39,614 nt of DNA, taken from NCBI GenBank assembly GCA_946544235.1, contig CAMNMC010000061.1:1-39614 (forward strand), written 5' to 3'. The stretch comes from an uncultured Lachnospiraceae bacterium (GTDB taxonomy: Bacteria; Bacillota; Clostridia; Lachnospirales; Lachnospiraceae). A program made the position numbers and the translations under genes. Below the pieces are notes generated by a model. That model was not told the DNA's origin. It did not search any database and saw only the letters and a program-made list of their open reading frames with translations. Positions 10,407 through 18,036 of the stretch are shown piece after piece (within the stretch, counting starts at the first letter, position 1; each line of letters begins with the position of its first letter).

Positions 10407-11093
10407 ATGAAGAGATTCAGTAGAAAACTGAACAGACATACCGCCGATAACAAAGGTATGACTCTCGTAGAGATGATAGTGAGCTTTATGCTGCTCAGTA
10501 TCTTTGTTGTGTTGTCTACGATCATCATTTCAAATGTTGTGGCACTTTATTACAGAGTTCGCGGTGAAAGTTATGCGCGCCAGGTTGGCGATATCGTGAT
10601 GAAAAAGATCACGGCTGAGGTATCGGGAGCTGAGTATTTTGGAGATTCTTCTCTTGACCCTGTTATATATTGCAGGAGTCTGGAGGGTTCGGACAAGGCC
10701 TACGATCTCGTGCTGGTAGACAGTACCGATACACGCATCAGGATATATTCAGCTGATAATATGCTTAAGATATATTATTATCCGATCAATGACGATAATC
10801 AGCCGGTTAATTCAAGATCATCCGTTGAATGGACCTTTGATAAGAAGATGTACAACGGTTATTCACTGGTTTCAATGGATTTTGCCCAGGCAAATTCTGA
10901 TCTGAACGAAACACTCGCTGAAAAATATAACATCAAGGGTGTTGATAAAACCGGTTATCCGTCTAATGTTGTTGCGGTTTACATGAAACTGAAAAGCGGC
11001 AAATACGGAACTTTTACAATATGTCGTTATGTTAAGATGTACAATATACCCGAAACGGGGTATAATATAGAGATAAAAAACTATTCGGAATAA
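10407..11093 (+). CDS. Minor pseudopilin with class III signal
   Basis: A 228-residue prepilin-like protein. The leader ends DNKG17 and the mature end would be MTLVE, with Glu at position 5, then a hydrophobic helix (MIVSFMLLSIFVVLSTIIISNVVAL). The soluble region has mixed strand-like sequence, including KIYYYPI and a late YGTFTICRYVKMY segment, consistent with a PulJ/ComGF-like pseudopilin fold, though the subtype is not certain. A GGAG site precedes the ATG. It follows the previous pseudopilin by 46 nt without a terminator and belongs to the same operon. Expected role: minor pilin in assembly or tip complex. Confidence 0.78.
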   Translation: MKRFSRKLNRHTADNKGMTLVEMIVSFMLLSIFVVLSTIIISNVVALYYRVRGESYARQVGDIVMKKITAEVSGAEYFGDSSLDPVIYCRSLEGSDKAYDLVLVDSTDTRIRIYSADNMLKIYYYPINDDNQPVNSRSSVEWTFDKKMYNGYSLVSMDFAQANSDLNETLAEKYNIKGVDKTGYPSNVVAVYMKLKSGKYGTFTICRYVKMYNIPETGYNIEIKNYSE

Positions 11094-11175
11094 TATGATA
11101 TATTAGTCCGGGTAAAGGTATAAAATATAGGTATGATTATTGGGGCATACCGTGTATTTATGGGGGAGACTTAAT

Positions 11176-11601
11176 TTGAAGGACAGAATCAATCTAGGCA
11201 AAGCTGTAAAGTTTTTACTGATCGCAGTAGGGCTTTTCATTATCGGAATAGCTGTATTTGCGTTCTTTAAAGTGCGCTCAAATGCGAAGAATGCGCTTCG
11301 TGAAGCAAAGAATGTTTATCTTGCGCTGTATACGACCGATATTGAGTATTACGCTCAGGGTAAGAGTATCTATGATCACTCCAAGGCTGACGGTATGGCC
11401 GACGGTGTTAAGGAAGTAGTCGATACACTGGCGGATGCTGATGGAAAATATATCATAACCTCGTACAATGCTCGTAAGAGAGAGGTTACCGGAATGCAGT
11501 ATCGTAAAGGACATTATCTTGTTACCTTTACAAAGAAAGATGGTCATGAAATCTGGACGGTTGATTATTCGATGAGACTGTACAGAATGACGGATGAGTG
11601 A
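11176..11601 (+). CDS. Small pilin-like membrane protein without prepilin leader
   Basis: A protein of about 141 residues. The start chosen is TTG at 11176, since the GGGGGAGA site lies at the right distance before it; an in-frame TTG at 11140 has no site and would add 12 residues. It has one N-terminal membrane helix (AVKFLLIAVGLFIIGIAVFAFF), then an amphipathic stretch (AKNALREAKNVYLALYT) that resembles the region following the membrane helix in the major pilin encoded at 18037. There is no Gly-Phe-Thr cleavage site and no Glu5. It could be an uncleaved pilin-like assembly factor or a diverged minor pilin. Its position between pseudopilins and the prepilin peptidase gene supports a T4P role. 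Function is not established. Confidence 0.65.
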   Translation: MKDRINLGKAVKFLLIAVGLFIIGIAVFAFFKVRSNAKNALREAKNVYLALYTTDIEYYAQGKSIYDHSKADGMADGVKEVVDTLADADGKYIITSYNARKREVTGMQYRKGHYLVTFTKKDGHEIWTVDYSMRLYRMTDE

Positions 11602-11689
11602 TGAAGGATAATAACGTATAGCTGAGCCGGTGTGGGATAAAGAATGATACCGGCATTGAGTATAGAACGATGCAGCATGGAGAAGAACG

Positions 11690-12097
11690 ATGTTCTGGCT
11701 TGAATTTACGATCATCGCGGCAAGGACTCTTATAGAGATCATATTTTTCGCGATAGGTGCTACGATTTTTTCATTTTTAAATGTTGTTATATACAGACTG
11801 CCGAGACATAAGGGGTATGTTAAGGGCAAGTCAATGTGTCCGAAGTGCACACACACCTTGTACCGTAAGGATCTGGTTCCGATCATTTCATGGATCAGCC
11901 TGAAAGGGCGCTGCCGTTACTGTGGATGCCGCATCTCGCCACGTTACACGATAGTCGAGCTTCTCGGCGGCATAAGCGCAGTTGTCTTCACCCTGTGTGT
12001 TGGAATCAATTTATGGGCACTCGCAGGATTCCTGCTTACGGGAGTTGTGACTGTTGCAGTATGCATTACTTATGATGTAATGCTGAAGAGGATATGA
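11690..12097 (+). CDS. pilD: Prepilin peptidase (PilD/ComC family), N-terminal domain only
   Basis: A 135-residue protein matching the N-terminal part of A24 prepilin peptidases. It has a first membrane helix, the FLNVVIYRLPR segment, a Cys4-type motif (C50xxC53 and C75xxC78, plus C80), then the SPRYTIVELLGG segment that precedes further membrane helices. Full-length enzymes have about 220-290 residues and two catalytic aspartates. Here an Asp at 129 (ITYDVML) sits near the usual first aspartate, but the protein stops 6 residues later, so the GxGD motif with the second aspartate is absent. No continuation was found in other frames downstream. The remaining part corresponds to the N-methyltransferase/zinc region. 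It is either a natural split protein with the peptidase domain encoded elsewhere, or a truncated gene. A GGAGAAG site precedes the ATG. Confidence 0.8.
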   Translation: MFWLEFTIIAARTLIEIIFFAIGATIFSFLNVVIYRLPRHKGYVKGKSMCPKCTHTLYRKDLVPIISWISLKGRCRYCGCRISPRYTIVELLGGISAVVFTLCVGINLWALAGFLLTGVVTVAVCITYDVMLKRI

Positions 12098-12128
12098 TGT
12101 ATTATATTATTGATATTGCCAATTAAGA

Positions 12129-12201
12129 GGGTTGGAACAAGCATATGTCCCTGAAGGCGTATTCTTGCTACAACTGAAGGGACATATGCTTGTTCCAACC
12201 C
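12129..12201. repeat. Perfect long inverted repeat (hairpin element, family B, copy 1)
   Basis: Arms of 24 bases at 12129-12152 and 12178-12201 are perfectly complementary, and the loop contains CTGAAGGCGTATT and a second CTGAAG. It starts 32 nt after the short prepilin peptidase stop, inside the operon. The loop closely resembles that of the element at 24152-24222, while the arms differ. There is no T-tract, so it is not a classic terminator, although it could stop or process transcript. Confidence 0.85.
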
Positions 12202-12251
12202 GACGGGTATAGATATAGCAAAACAAAAGTATTTTATAAAGGGGAACAAGT

Positions 12252-13457
12252 ATGGCTACATACAAGTACAAAGCTAAGGATGAAGAAGGGCGTGTCGTTT
12301 CCGGTGAGTTAACCGCGGCGGATGAAAATGAACTCCACGAGAAACTGAAACTGGACAAGATGCTTCTTATGGAATCCAAGGAAAAGGTTGAGAAGAAGAA
12401 AAGCTCAAGAAAACTGAAATATGACCGACTGGCTGACTTTTCACGAAGTCTCGCCAAGCTTCTTGCAGCGGGCGTTACTCTTGTAAGAGCGCTCAGGATC
12501 ATTGCGGATGATGAGTCTATTCCTGAGAAGGAGAGAGCAATCTACAATGATGTATTGAAGCAGGTAAGAGCAGGAATGACGCTTTCGGATGCCATGGAAG
12601 AGCAGGGAGATACATTTCCGACTCTCTTCGTAAATATGATACGTTCTGCGGAAACCGGCGGTAACATGGATGTCACCTGTATGAACATGGCTGAGTATTA
12701 CAGCAAGGAACACAGGATGCGTCAGAAGATTTCAAGTTCGATGACCTATCCTAAGATACTTGGTGTTTTGATAGTCATAGTGCTTATAATCATCATGGGC
12801 TTCGTGCTTCCTCAGTTTGATTCACTGTTTTCACAGATGGAAAGCCTGCCGGTTGCAACGAGATTGCTCATGGGTATATCGGATTTCATATCGCACAAGT
12901 GGTACCTCCTGATATTCTTCGGCGTTATCTTTGTGATGATACTAAAGATAGTCTTCTCATTTCCGGCTGTTAAGCTCTGGAAGGATAAGATGGAGCTCAG
13001 AATCCCGAAGATAGGTAAGCTGAGAAAGATCATCTACACAGCAAGATTTGCAAGAACTCTGGCAAGCCTTTATTCAGCAGGTATTCCGATCATAAGCTGT
13101 CTGCAGATAGCCAAGACGACCATTGGCAATACATATATAGAAGGTCAGTTCGACGATCTTATCGCATACATCCGTTCCGGCGGAACGCTGAGTGACGGTG
13201 TTGACAGGATAGACGGCTTCGTTAAGAAGCTTCCTTCATCGATCAATGTCGGTGAAGAGACCGGTGCTCTGGATCATATGCTTGTTTCCATCGCTGATCA
13301 GATGGATTATGATTCCGAGATCGCCACAGAGAAGATGGTTGCAATGATAGAACCGCTTATGATAGTAATTATGGCGGTCATGGTAGGATTCATATTGATA
13401 GCCATTATTCAGCCTATTTATGGTTCATATCAGGCTATTGCCGATACGGCCAAGTAA
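12252..13457 (+). CDS. pilC: Type IV pilus inner membrane platform protein PilC (T2SSF family)
   Basis: A 401-residue protein of the GspF/PilC family. It begins with the typical MATYKYKAKDEEGRVVSGEL segment and carries two T2SSF repeats: the first around residues 60-185 (LADFSRSLAKLLAAGVTLVRAL), the second around 265-390 (ARFARTLASLYSAGIPI). Membrane segments lie near residues 172-192, 215-237 and 372-395. The length is normal for the family. In T4P systems PilC sits in the cytoplasmic membrane and couples the PilB ATPase to pilin insertion at the pilus base. A GGGGAAC site precedes the start. It is separated from the peptidase gene by the long hairpin at 12129-12201, which could set the ratio of upstream pilins to downstream motor proteins. 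Confidence 0.95.
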   Translation: MATYKYKAKDEEGRVVSGELTAADENELHEKLKLDKMLLMESKEKVEKKKSSRKLKYDRLADFSRSLAKLLAAGVTLVRALRIIADDESIPEKERAIYNDVLKQVRAGMTLSDAMEEQGDTFPTLFVNMIRSAETGGNMDVTCMNMAEYYSKEHRMRQKISSSMTYPKILGVLIVIVLIIIMGFVLPQFDSLFSQMESLPVATRLLMGISDFISHKWYLLIFFGVIFVMILKIVFSFPAVKLWKDKMELRIPKIGKLRKIIYTARFARTLASLYSAGIPIISCLQIAKTTIGNTYIEGQFDDLIAYIRSGGTLSDGVDRIDGFVKKLPSSINVGEETGALDHMLVSIADQMDYDSEIATEKMVAMIEPLMIVIMAVMVGFILIAIIQPIYGSYQAIADTAK

Positions 13458-13472
13458 GGGGGAGGGTGAAAG

Positions 13473-14939
13473 ATGAGCGTAAGTATATTTTTAAACAATG
13501 CAACAGTTCAGATAGTAACTGGGAAGAAAGCAAAGAAGGGTGTATTTGAGCGTGCCATTAAGGTTAATGCGCCTGAAGGAAGCATAATCAATGGTATAAT
13601 CATGGAATCCGACAGATTTGCGGCCTTCCTTAATGAAGTATGGACTGCAAATAACCTTCCTCGTAAGGATGTAATTCTTGTTGTTAACAGCAACAAGATA
13701 CCGGGGCGTACGATTGAGATGCCTCTGATGAATCCTAAAAAGTCGGTTGAATACATGAAGAGAGAGCTCTCTGACATGATGCGTGAGGGTGAGGAAATGA
13801 TCCTTGCCTATAACAGTCTCTCATCTGATTCAAGTAAGAAGATGAAGAAGATGTATGTTGAGCTTGCAAGTCGTGATCAGCTGAAGGATTATATTGATAT
13901 CTTTGCTGCAGCGGGTATTACGCTGAGCAGTATTCAGTCGGCAGAAGGAAGTCTTATCGGTCTTCTCGAGCAGGCGACGGCAAAACAGTACAAGACCTTT
14001 GTTATGCAGATAACAGATCAGAATATCGTATCGAATGTTCTCTGGGTTAATGGTGTGTTTAACTATTTCAACTCTGTAAGACTCTTTAACGAGCCGGGAA
14101 CAGAGGGTTATTATGACGACTGCGCAAGATCGCTCAGTAACCTGAAGCAGTTCATGGTTGCAAATAAGATTGAGGCCAGAATCGAGAGAGTTGTTATAGC
14201 AGGAACAGAGAGAAATGATGTTTCATTCTATAGCGAGATGGTTGCCAACTACGGAATCGAGGCTCCGGTTGAGATCATGAATTCCGGACTGGGGACAAAT
14301 CCTCAGCAGCAGTTTGAGGCGCAGAAGGCTATATTTGCCCTGGGCGGACTTTTCGACTGCGGAAAGCAGGAGAATTTCCTGACCAATTACAAAACCAAGG
14401 ATAAGAAGCAGTCTGTTAATCCTGAACTTAAGAAAAATATAATCATAATTGCATCGGTTTTTGCAGTGATGATGATCGGCTTTGTAACCGCGCTTTTCCT
14501 TAAGATTCAGCGTCAGAAGAAATATGATGAGCTGAAGGAATACAATGAGAACCCGGCGGTAGTTTCACAGGCAATGCTCTTTGATACATTTTCCGTTAAG
14601 AGAGATAAGCTGGCTGCACAGTCCAATTCCATCGACAATATGTTAAATACGATCGAAACCTATCCGATACTTAACGATGAAATTATCAAGATCCTTCAGG
14701 AAACCGCAAAGGGGTATGCTACCATCGAAATAGGTAATTTCAACGCGGACAGTGGTGTCGTTAACGTGGCTGCCAAGGCGAAGGATGTTGAGAAGATAAA
14801 TGAATATATTAAACGTCTTGAGGAAAAGGATATATTCAACAGCGTGAAGTATTCAGGATACACCATGAACTCGGACGGCACGTGGACTATAAATGTTAAC
14901 TGCACCTTTGCCGAAGGTGTCGGAAGGGGGGAGAAGTAA
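13473..14939 (+). CDS. pilM: PilM-like protein fused to a PilN-like membrane segment
   Basis: A 488-residue protein. Residues 1-315 resemble the actin-like cytoplasmic PilM protein of T4P systems, with an N-terminal strand opening and the segment RTIEMPLMNPKKSVEYMKREL. Residues about 322-343 form one membrane helix (IIIIASVFAVMMIGFVTALF). This is followed by a predicted coiled coil and an extracytoplasmic domain ending in KINEYIKRLEEKDIFNSVKYSGYT, which looks like the C-terminal part of PilN. In most T4P systems PilM and PilN are separate, with the PilN N-terminus binding PilM. Here the order PilM-TM-PilN suggests a single-chain fusion. It follows pilC by 15 nt (ribosome binding site GGGGGAGGG) and ends 1 nt before the PilO-like gene. 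The family assignment is moderate; the topology is clearly visible. Confidence 0.75.
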   Translation: MSVSIFLNNATVQIVTGKKAKKGVFERAIKVNAPEGSIINGIIMESDRFAAFLNEVWTANNLPRKDVILVVNSNKIPGRTIEMPLMNPKKSVEYMKRELSDMMREGEEMILAYNSLSSDSSKKMKKMYVELASRDQLKDYIDIFAAAGITLSSIQSAEGSLIGLLEQATAKQYKTFVMQITDQNIVSNVLWVNGVFNYFNSVRLFNEPGTEGYYDDCARSLSNLKQFMVANKIEARIERVVIAGTERNDVSFYSEMVANYGIEAPVEIMNSGLGTNPQQQFEAQKAIFALGGLFDCGKQENFLTNYKTKDKKQSVNPELKKNIIIIASVFAVMMIGFVTALFLKIQRQKKYDELKEYNENPAVVSQAMLFDTFSVKRDKLAAQSNSIDNMLNTIETYPILNDEIIKILQETAKGYATIEIGNFNADSGVVNVAAKAKDVEKINEYIKRLEEKDIFNSVKYSGYTMNSDGTWTINVNCTFAEGVGRGEK

Positions 14940-14940
14940 C

Positions 14941-15855
14941 ATGAAGACAACGATGACAGATAGAGATAAAAAGCTTCTCCTCGGAATGTTTATTTTCGTA
15001 ATAGTTGTTGCTATAGGCTACTGGGGTATCATTCCTCAGATCAAGGCTTATAATAAGCTTGGTACCAAGATCGATAAGGAAGAAGTTACCAAGAGTGTGA
15101 ATGAGCAGAAGGTTTCAAACCTTATCTTTGTAGAGTCTATGTGCGAGGAATTCGAGGAGGCAATGGCTGAGAATAAGGCTAAGTTCTTCGACAGGATGAC
15201 TGAGGCTGAAGTTGACTTCATGCTGACGACCAAGGCAGTGAATCATAATCTTGAGGCGTATAGCCTGAGTATTGATATTCCGACAAAACCATCCGGTCGT
15301 ATGGCTTATGTATATTCTAAATTATATCTTCAGCAGAAGGAATGGGAGAAGGAAAGACAGAAAAATGATTTTGATGAGGATGATGAGGAGGATGACCTCC
15401 TAGGAATCGAAAGCAGTGATAAAAAGGATAAAAAGGATAAATCATCAAAGGAAGATGAAACCATTGATATCTTCGGAGATACAGATACGGTTGGTCAGAA
15501 TACTGATATCTATGCTGCCAAGGTAACAATTTCCCTCGGTGGAGATGAGGCGGATCTTAAGGCCTATCTCAATGAGATTATGGCTTCTGAGAAGAAGATT
15601 CTTATCACTTCGTTCTCGTGGGGTGAATACAAGACTCAGAAGCCGGTAACCGTTACCGCAGAGGAAGTGATAGAGGCTGAGGAAAAGGCTGAAGCTGAAG
15701 GAAAAACTGACGGAGACGGAAGTGAGTCAGAGAGCGGTGATGATTCTTCAGAAAAAGCGACTACAAAAAAGAAGACAGAAACAAAGTATGAGCTTGTAAC
15801 GGTTAAGTCTCTGACCGTAACAATGGAAATATTTATGTGTGATAAGGTTGAGTAA
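14941..15855 (+). CDS. pilO: PilO-like pilus assembly protein
   Basis: A protein of about 304 residues. The start is ATG at 14941, with a GGGGGGAG site directly before it; an upstream in-frame ATG at 14893 lies inside the preceding gene and is less likely. It has one membrane helix near residues 10-30, a coiled-coil stretch, then a region split by two low-complexity acidic/Lys-rich segments (about residues 140-180 and 245-285). The C-terminal part (KSLTVTMEIFMCDKVE) is strand-like. Size, topology and place after the PilM/N gene fit PilO/GspM, which forms the alignment subcomplex with PilN. Sequence similarity is weak by eye, so the name rests largely on context. The acidic linkers are unusual for PilO. 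Confidence 0.7.
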   Translation: MKTTMTDRDKKLLLGMFIFVIVVAIGYWGIIPQIKAYNKLGTKIDKEEVTKSVNEQKVSNLIFVESMCEEFEEAMAENKAKFFDRMTEAEVDFMLTTKAVNHNLEAYSLSIDIPTKPSGRMAYVYSKLYLQQKEWEKERQKNDFDEDDEEDDLLGIESSDKKDKKDKSSKEDETIDIFGDTDTVGQNTDIYAAKVTISLGGDEADLKAYLNEIMASEKKILITSFSWGEYKTQKPVTVTAEEVIEAEEKAEAEGKTDGDGSESESGDDSSEKATTKKKTETKYELVTVKSLTVTMEIFMCDKVE

Positions 15856-15905
15856 TTTGTTTAAGTTGACATAATATATGATTACGCGGAGAAGGAACAG
15901 GGAAT

Positions 15906-17591
15906 ATGGAGATTAAAAACAACAGAAACATACGAATAGGCGATGTTTTAAAGGAATTCGGATATGTTACCGAAGAACAGATCGAGGAGGCTATAGCATA
16001 TCAGAAAACTCATGAGGGAGTACGTCTGGGTGGTGCTCTTATCGAACTCAATATCATTACAGAGAGACAGATGCTTGAGGCACTTGGGCAGAGACTTCAG
16101 TACAGGGTGGTTAATATTTCCGATATCACCTTCGATATAAATGCTGTTGAGATAATTCCGCGGCCTCTGTCTGAAAAATACTGTATACTTTCATATAAGG
16201 ATGAGGATGGTGTTCTCTATATACTGACAAACGATCCGCTGAACTTCTACGGAATTGAGGATATCAGACAGGTTGCAGGTGAGGACCTTCATATCGAGCT
16301 CTGTGAGAAGAAACCTCTTGAAAATGCTATCCAGTATTACTATTCAGAGGTTTCGGCTAAGAAGGCGGCAGATAAGGCTGCAAAGTCAAACTTTGCCGAG
16401 GCGGAAGAGATTGAGGTAAATGTTGAGGATGCGGATGATGATACGCCTATCATCAATCTTCTTAATTCACTTATAATAAGAGCCTACAATTCGAATGTTT
16501 CCGATATTCATATCGAACCTTTTGAGAAACACACATCAGTAAGAATGCGTATGGATGGTGTTATTGTTGATTTCCTTACGCTTCAGAAAAATATACATAA
16601 CTCCCTTATTGCTCGTATCAAGATCCTGGGTGATCTTGATATAGCTGAGAGAAGAGTTCCTCAGGACGGACATTTTAAAACTACCATTGACGGTACTCCT
16701 GTCAATGTCAGAGTTTCGGTTCTTCCTACTGTATTTGGAGAGAAGGCGGTTCTTCGACTTCTTGCCAGCTCGGCTACCATCGATCATTCCGGAACCTTCG
16801 GAATGAGTGAAAAGAATTACGAGATAGTAAAGGGCATGCTCAATTCTCCGAACGGCATCGTGTATGTTACCGGTCCTACCGGATCCGGAAAGTCAACTAC
16901 TCTTTATATGATTCTCTCTGAACTCTCTCAGAGAGCGGTTAACATAATGACAATTGAGGATCCGGTTGAGAAGAATCTTCCGAAGCTCAATCAGACTCAG
17001 GTTAATGTTACTGCGGGTCTAACATTTGAGATCGGTCTTCGTGCTTTGCTCCGTCAGGATCCGGATATCATCATGCTCGGTGAGACTCGTGATGCTGAGA
17101 CCGCATCAATCTCAGTCAGAGCAGCTATCACCGGTCACCTTGTTCTTTCAACACTTCATACCAATGATGCGGCTTCTTCTGTAACACGACTTATTGATAT
17201 GGGCATTGAGCCATACATGCTCGCAAACTCTCTGGTTGGAATCATTGCTCAGAGACTTGTAAGAAAAGTTTGTCCGGCATGTTCGGTCTGGGCCGAAATG
17301 ACTCCTGAAGAGGAGAGAATAGTCGGAAGAAGACTCCCACAGGTTAAACATATCGTCGGCTGTAAACAGTGTAACAATACCGGTTACCGGGGACGTATCT
17401 CCCTCCATGAGATACTTCCAATCGATAAAAATGTCAGAAAGATGATCTCTGAGAACAGAACAGCAGAAGAGATCAAGGAATATGGCGTAAAGGAGCTCGG
17501 TATGGAACCGTTAAAGAGCGGTGCAATCAGGCTGATCAACGAGGGTATTACAACAGTAGAAGAGCTTGCGAAGGTTGCATACTACGATTAA
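15906..17591 (+). CDS. pilB: Type IV pilus assembly ATPase PilB (GspE/PilB family) with MshEN motifs
   Basis: A 561-residue hexameric-type secretion ATPase that powers pilus extension from the cytoplasmic face. The N-terminus holds two consecutive MshEN-type motifs: R10-I-G-x-x-L with G19, and R40-L-G-x-x-L, each followed by an amphipathic helix ending near Q33 and Q62. The GspE/PilB core includes the Walker A GPTGSGKST near residue 322, the Asp-box region, the Walker B motif DPDIIMLGETRD near 385, a His box GHLVLSTLHTNDA near 410, and a zinc-type Cys4 motif (CPAC near 456, CKQC near 486). Length is normal. It is the last gene of the operon before a strong terminator. No retraction ATPase PilT gene is seen in the window. 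MshEN domains are known c-di-GMP sensors, so second-messenger control is plausible but inferred. Confidence 0.96.
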   Translation: MEIKNNRNIRIGDVLKEFGYVTEEQIEEAIAYQKTHEGVRLGGALIELNIITERQMLEALGQRLQYRVVNISDITFDINAVEIIPRPLSEKYCILSYKDEDGVLYILTNDPLNFYGIEDIRQVAGEDLHIELCEKKPLENAIQYYYSEVSAKKAADKAAKSNFAEAEEIEVNVEDADDDTPIINLLNSLIIRAYNSNVSDIHIEPFEKHTSVRMRMDGVIVDFLTLQKNIHNSLIARIKILGDLDIAERRVPQDGHFKTTIDGTPVNVRVSVLPTVFGEKAVLRLLASSATIDHSGTFGMSEKNYEIVKGMLNSPNGIVYVTGPTGSGKSTTLYMILSELSQRAVNIMTIEDPVEKNLPKLNQTQVNVTAGLTFEIGLRALLRQDPDIIMLGETRDAETASISVRAAITGHLVLSTLHTNDAASSVTRLIDMGIEPYMLANSLVGIIAQRLVRKVCPACSVWAEMTPEEERIVGRRLPQVKHIVGCKQCNNTGYRGRISLHEILPIDKNVRKMISENRTAEEIKEYGVKELGMEPLKSGAIRLINEGITTVEELAKVAYYD

Positions 17592-17606
17592 TCTTATAAT
17601 TATAAT

Positions 17607-17644
17607 CGGACAAGACGAAAAATTGCGTCTTGTCCGTTTTTTTT
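17607..17644 (+). terminator. Rho-independent terminator after pilB
   Basis: An 11-bp stem (arms 17607-17617 and 17626-17636, CGGACAAGACG and its complement) is followed by eight T residues. It closes the pilus assembly operon and separates it from the major pilin gene. Confidence 0.93.
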
Positions 17645-17956
17645 GATAATTTTTTGGCTCATTTTTCAAAATATTACATTAATTTGTTGCGCATTTGTTG
17701 CGTTTTGGATGCTATAATTACAATTGTTGAAGGTGATGAGATTCAGATATGAGAATCGACATCTAAAAGGCGATATTTCCGATATAAATATTAAAAATTG
17801 TATCGGATAAATACAAAAATGTGAAGGGGCGTGATTGATACTGACGGAGTGTGACGGGAAAAAAGTGGTAAAAAAGAAGTAAATATACATAATGCACAAA
17901 CGGATTTGTTTAAAATAGTGCAATGATACAAATTATGACAACGAGGCAAATATTTC
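17645..17956 (+). other. Intergenic leader region upstream of major pilin gene
   Basis: This AT-rich stretch has no coding region. It holds a possible promoter (see 17710-17718), a small inverted repeat TCCGATA/TATCGGA around 17778-17807, and purine-rich sequence near 17855-17882. A transcript from the first promoter would have a leader of about 300 nt before the major pilin start. No known riboswitch consensus was recognised. Confidence 0.5.
17710..17718 (+). promoter_or_regulatory. Possible extended -10 promoter
   Basis: TGcTATAAT matches the extended -10 consensus. No good -35 lies at a standard distance. It could start a long-leader transcript towards the major pilin. Confidence 0.4.
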
Positions 17957-17985
17957 TTGAAAAAAATGGTACTCGTTGATATAAT
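17957..17985 (+). promoter_or_regulatory. Strong promoter of the major pilin gene
   Basis: TTGAAA at 17957-17962 and a perfect TATAAT at 17980-17985 are separated by exactly 17 bases. The predicted start of transcription near 17992 gives a short leader of about 45 nt carrying a GAAGGAGG ribosome binding site. This fits separate high expression of the major pilin. Confidence 0.85.
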
Positions 17986-18036
17986 AAAGTCATCTAGAAT
18001 ACGTGAGAATTATGAAAATGAAGGAGGATAAAACGT

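Noticed and set aside
12107-12502. 131-codon minus-strand frame across the palindrome and the pilC start
   Set aside because: It overlaps a certain gene in antisense and is formed partly by the inverted repeat.
17645-18036. c-di-GMP riboswitch in the pilin leader
   Set aside because: Tested because PilB has MshEN motifs, but no recognisable class I or II core sequence was found.
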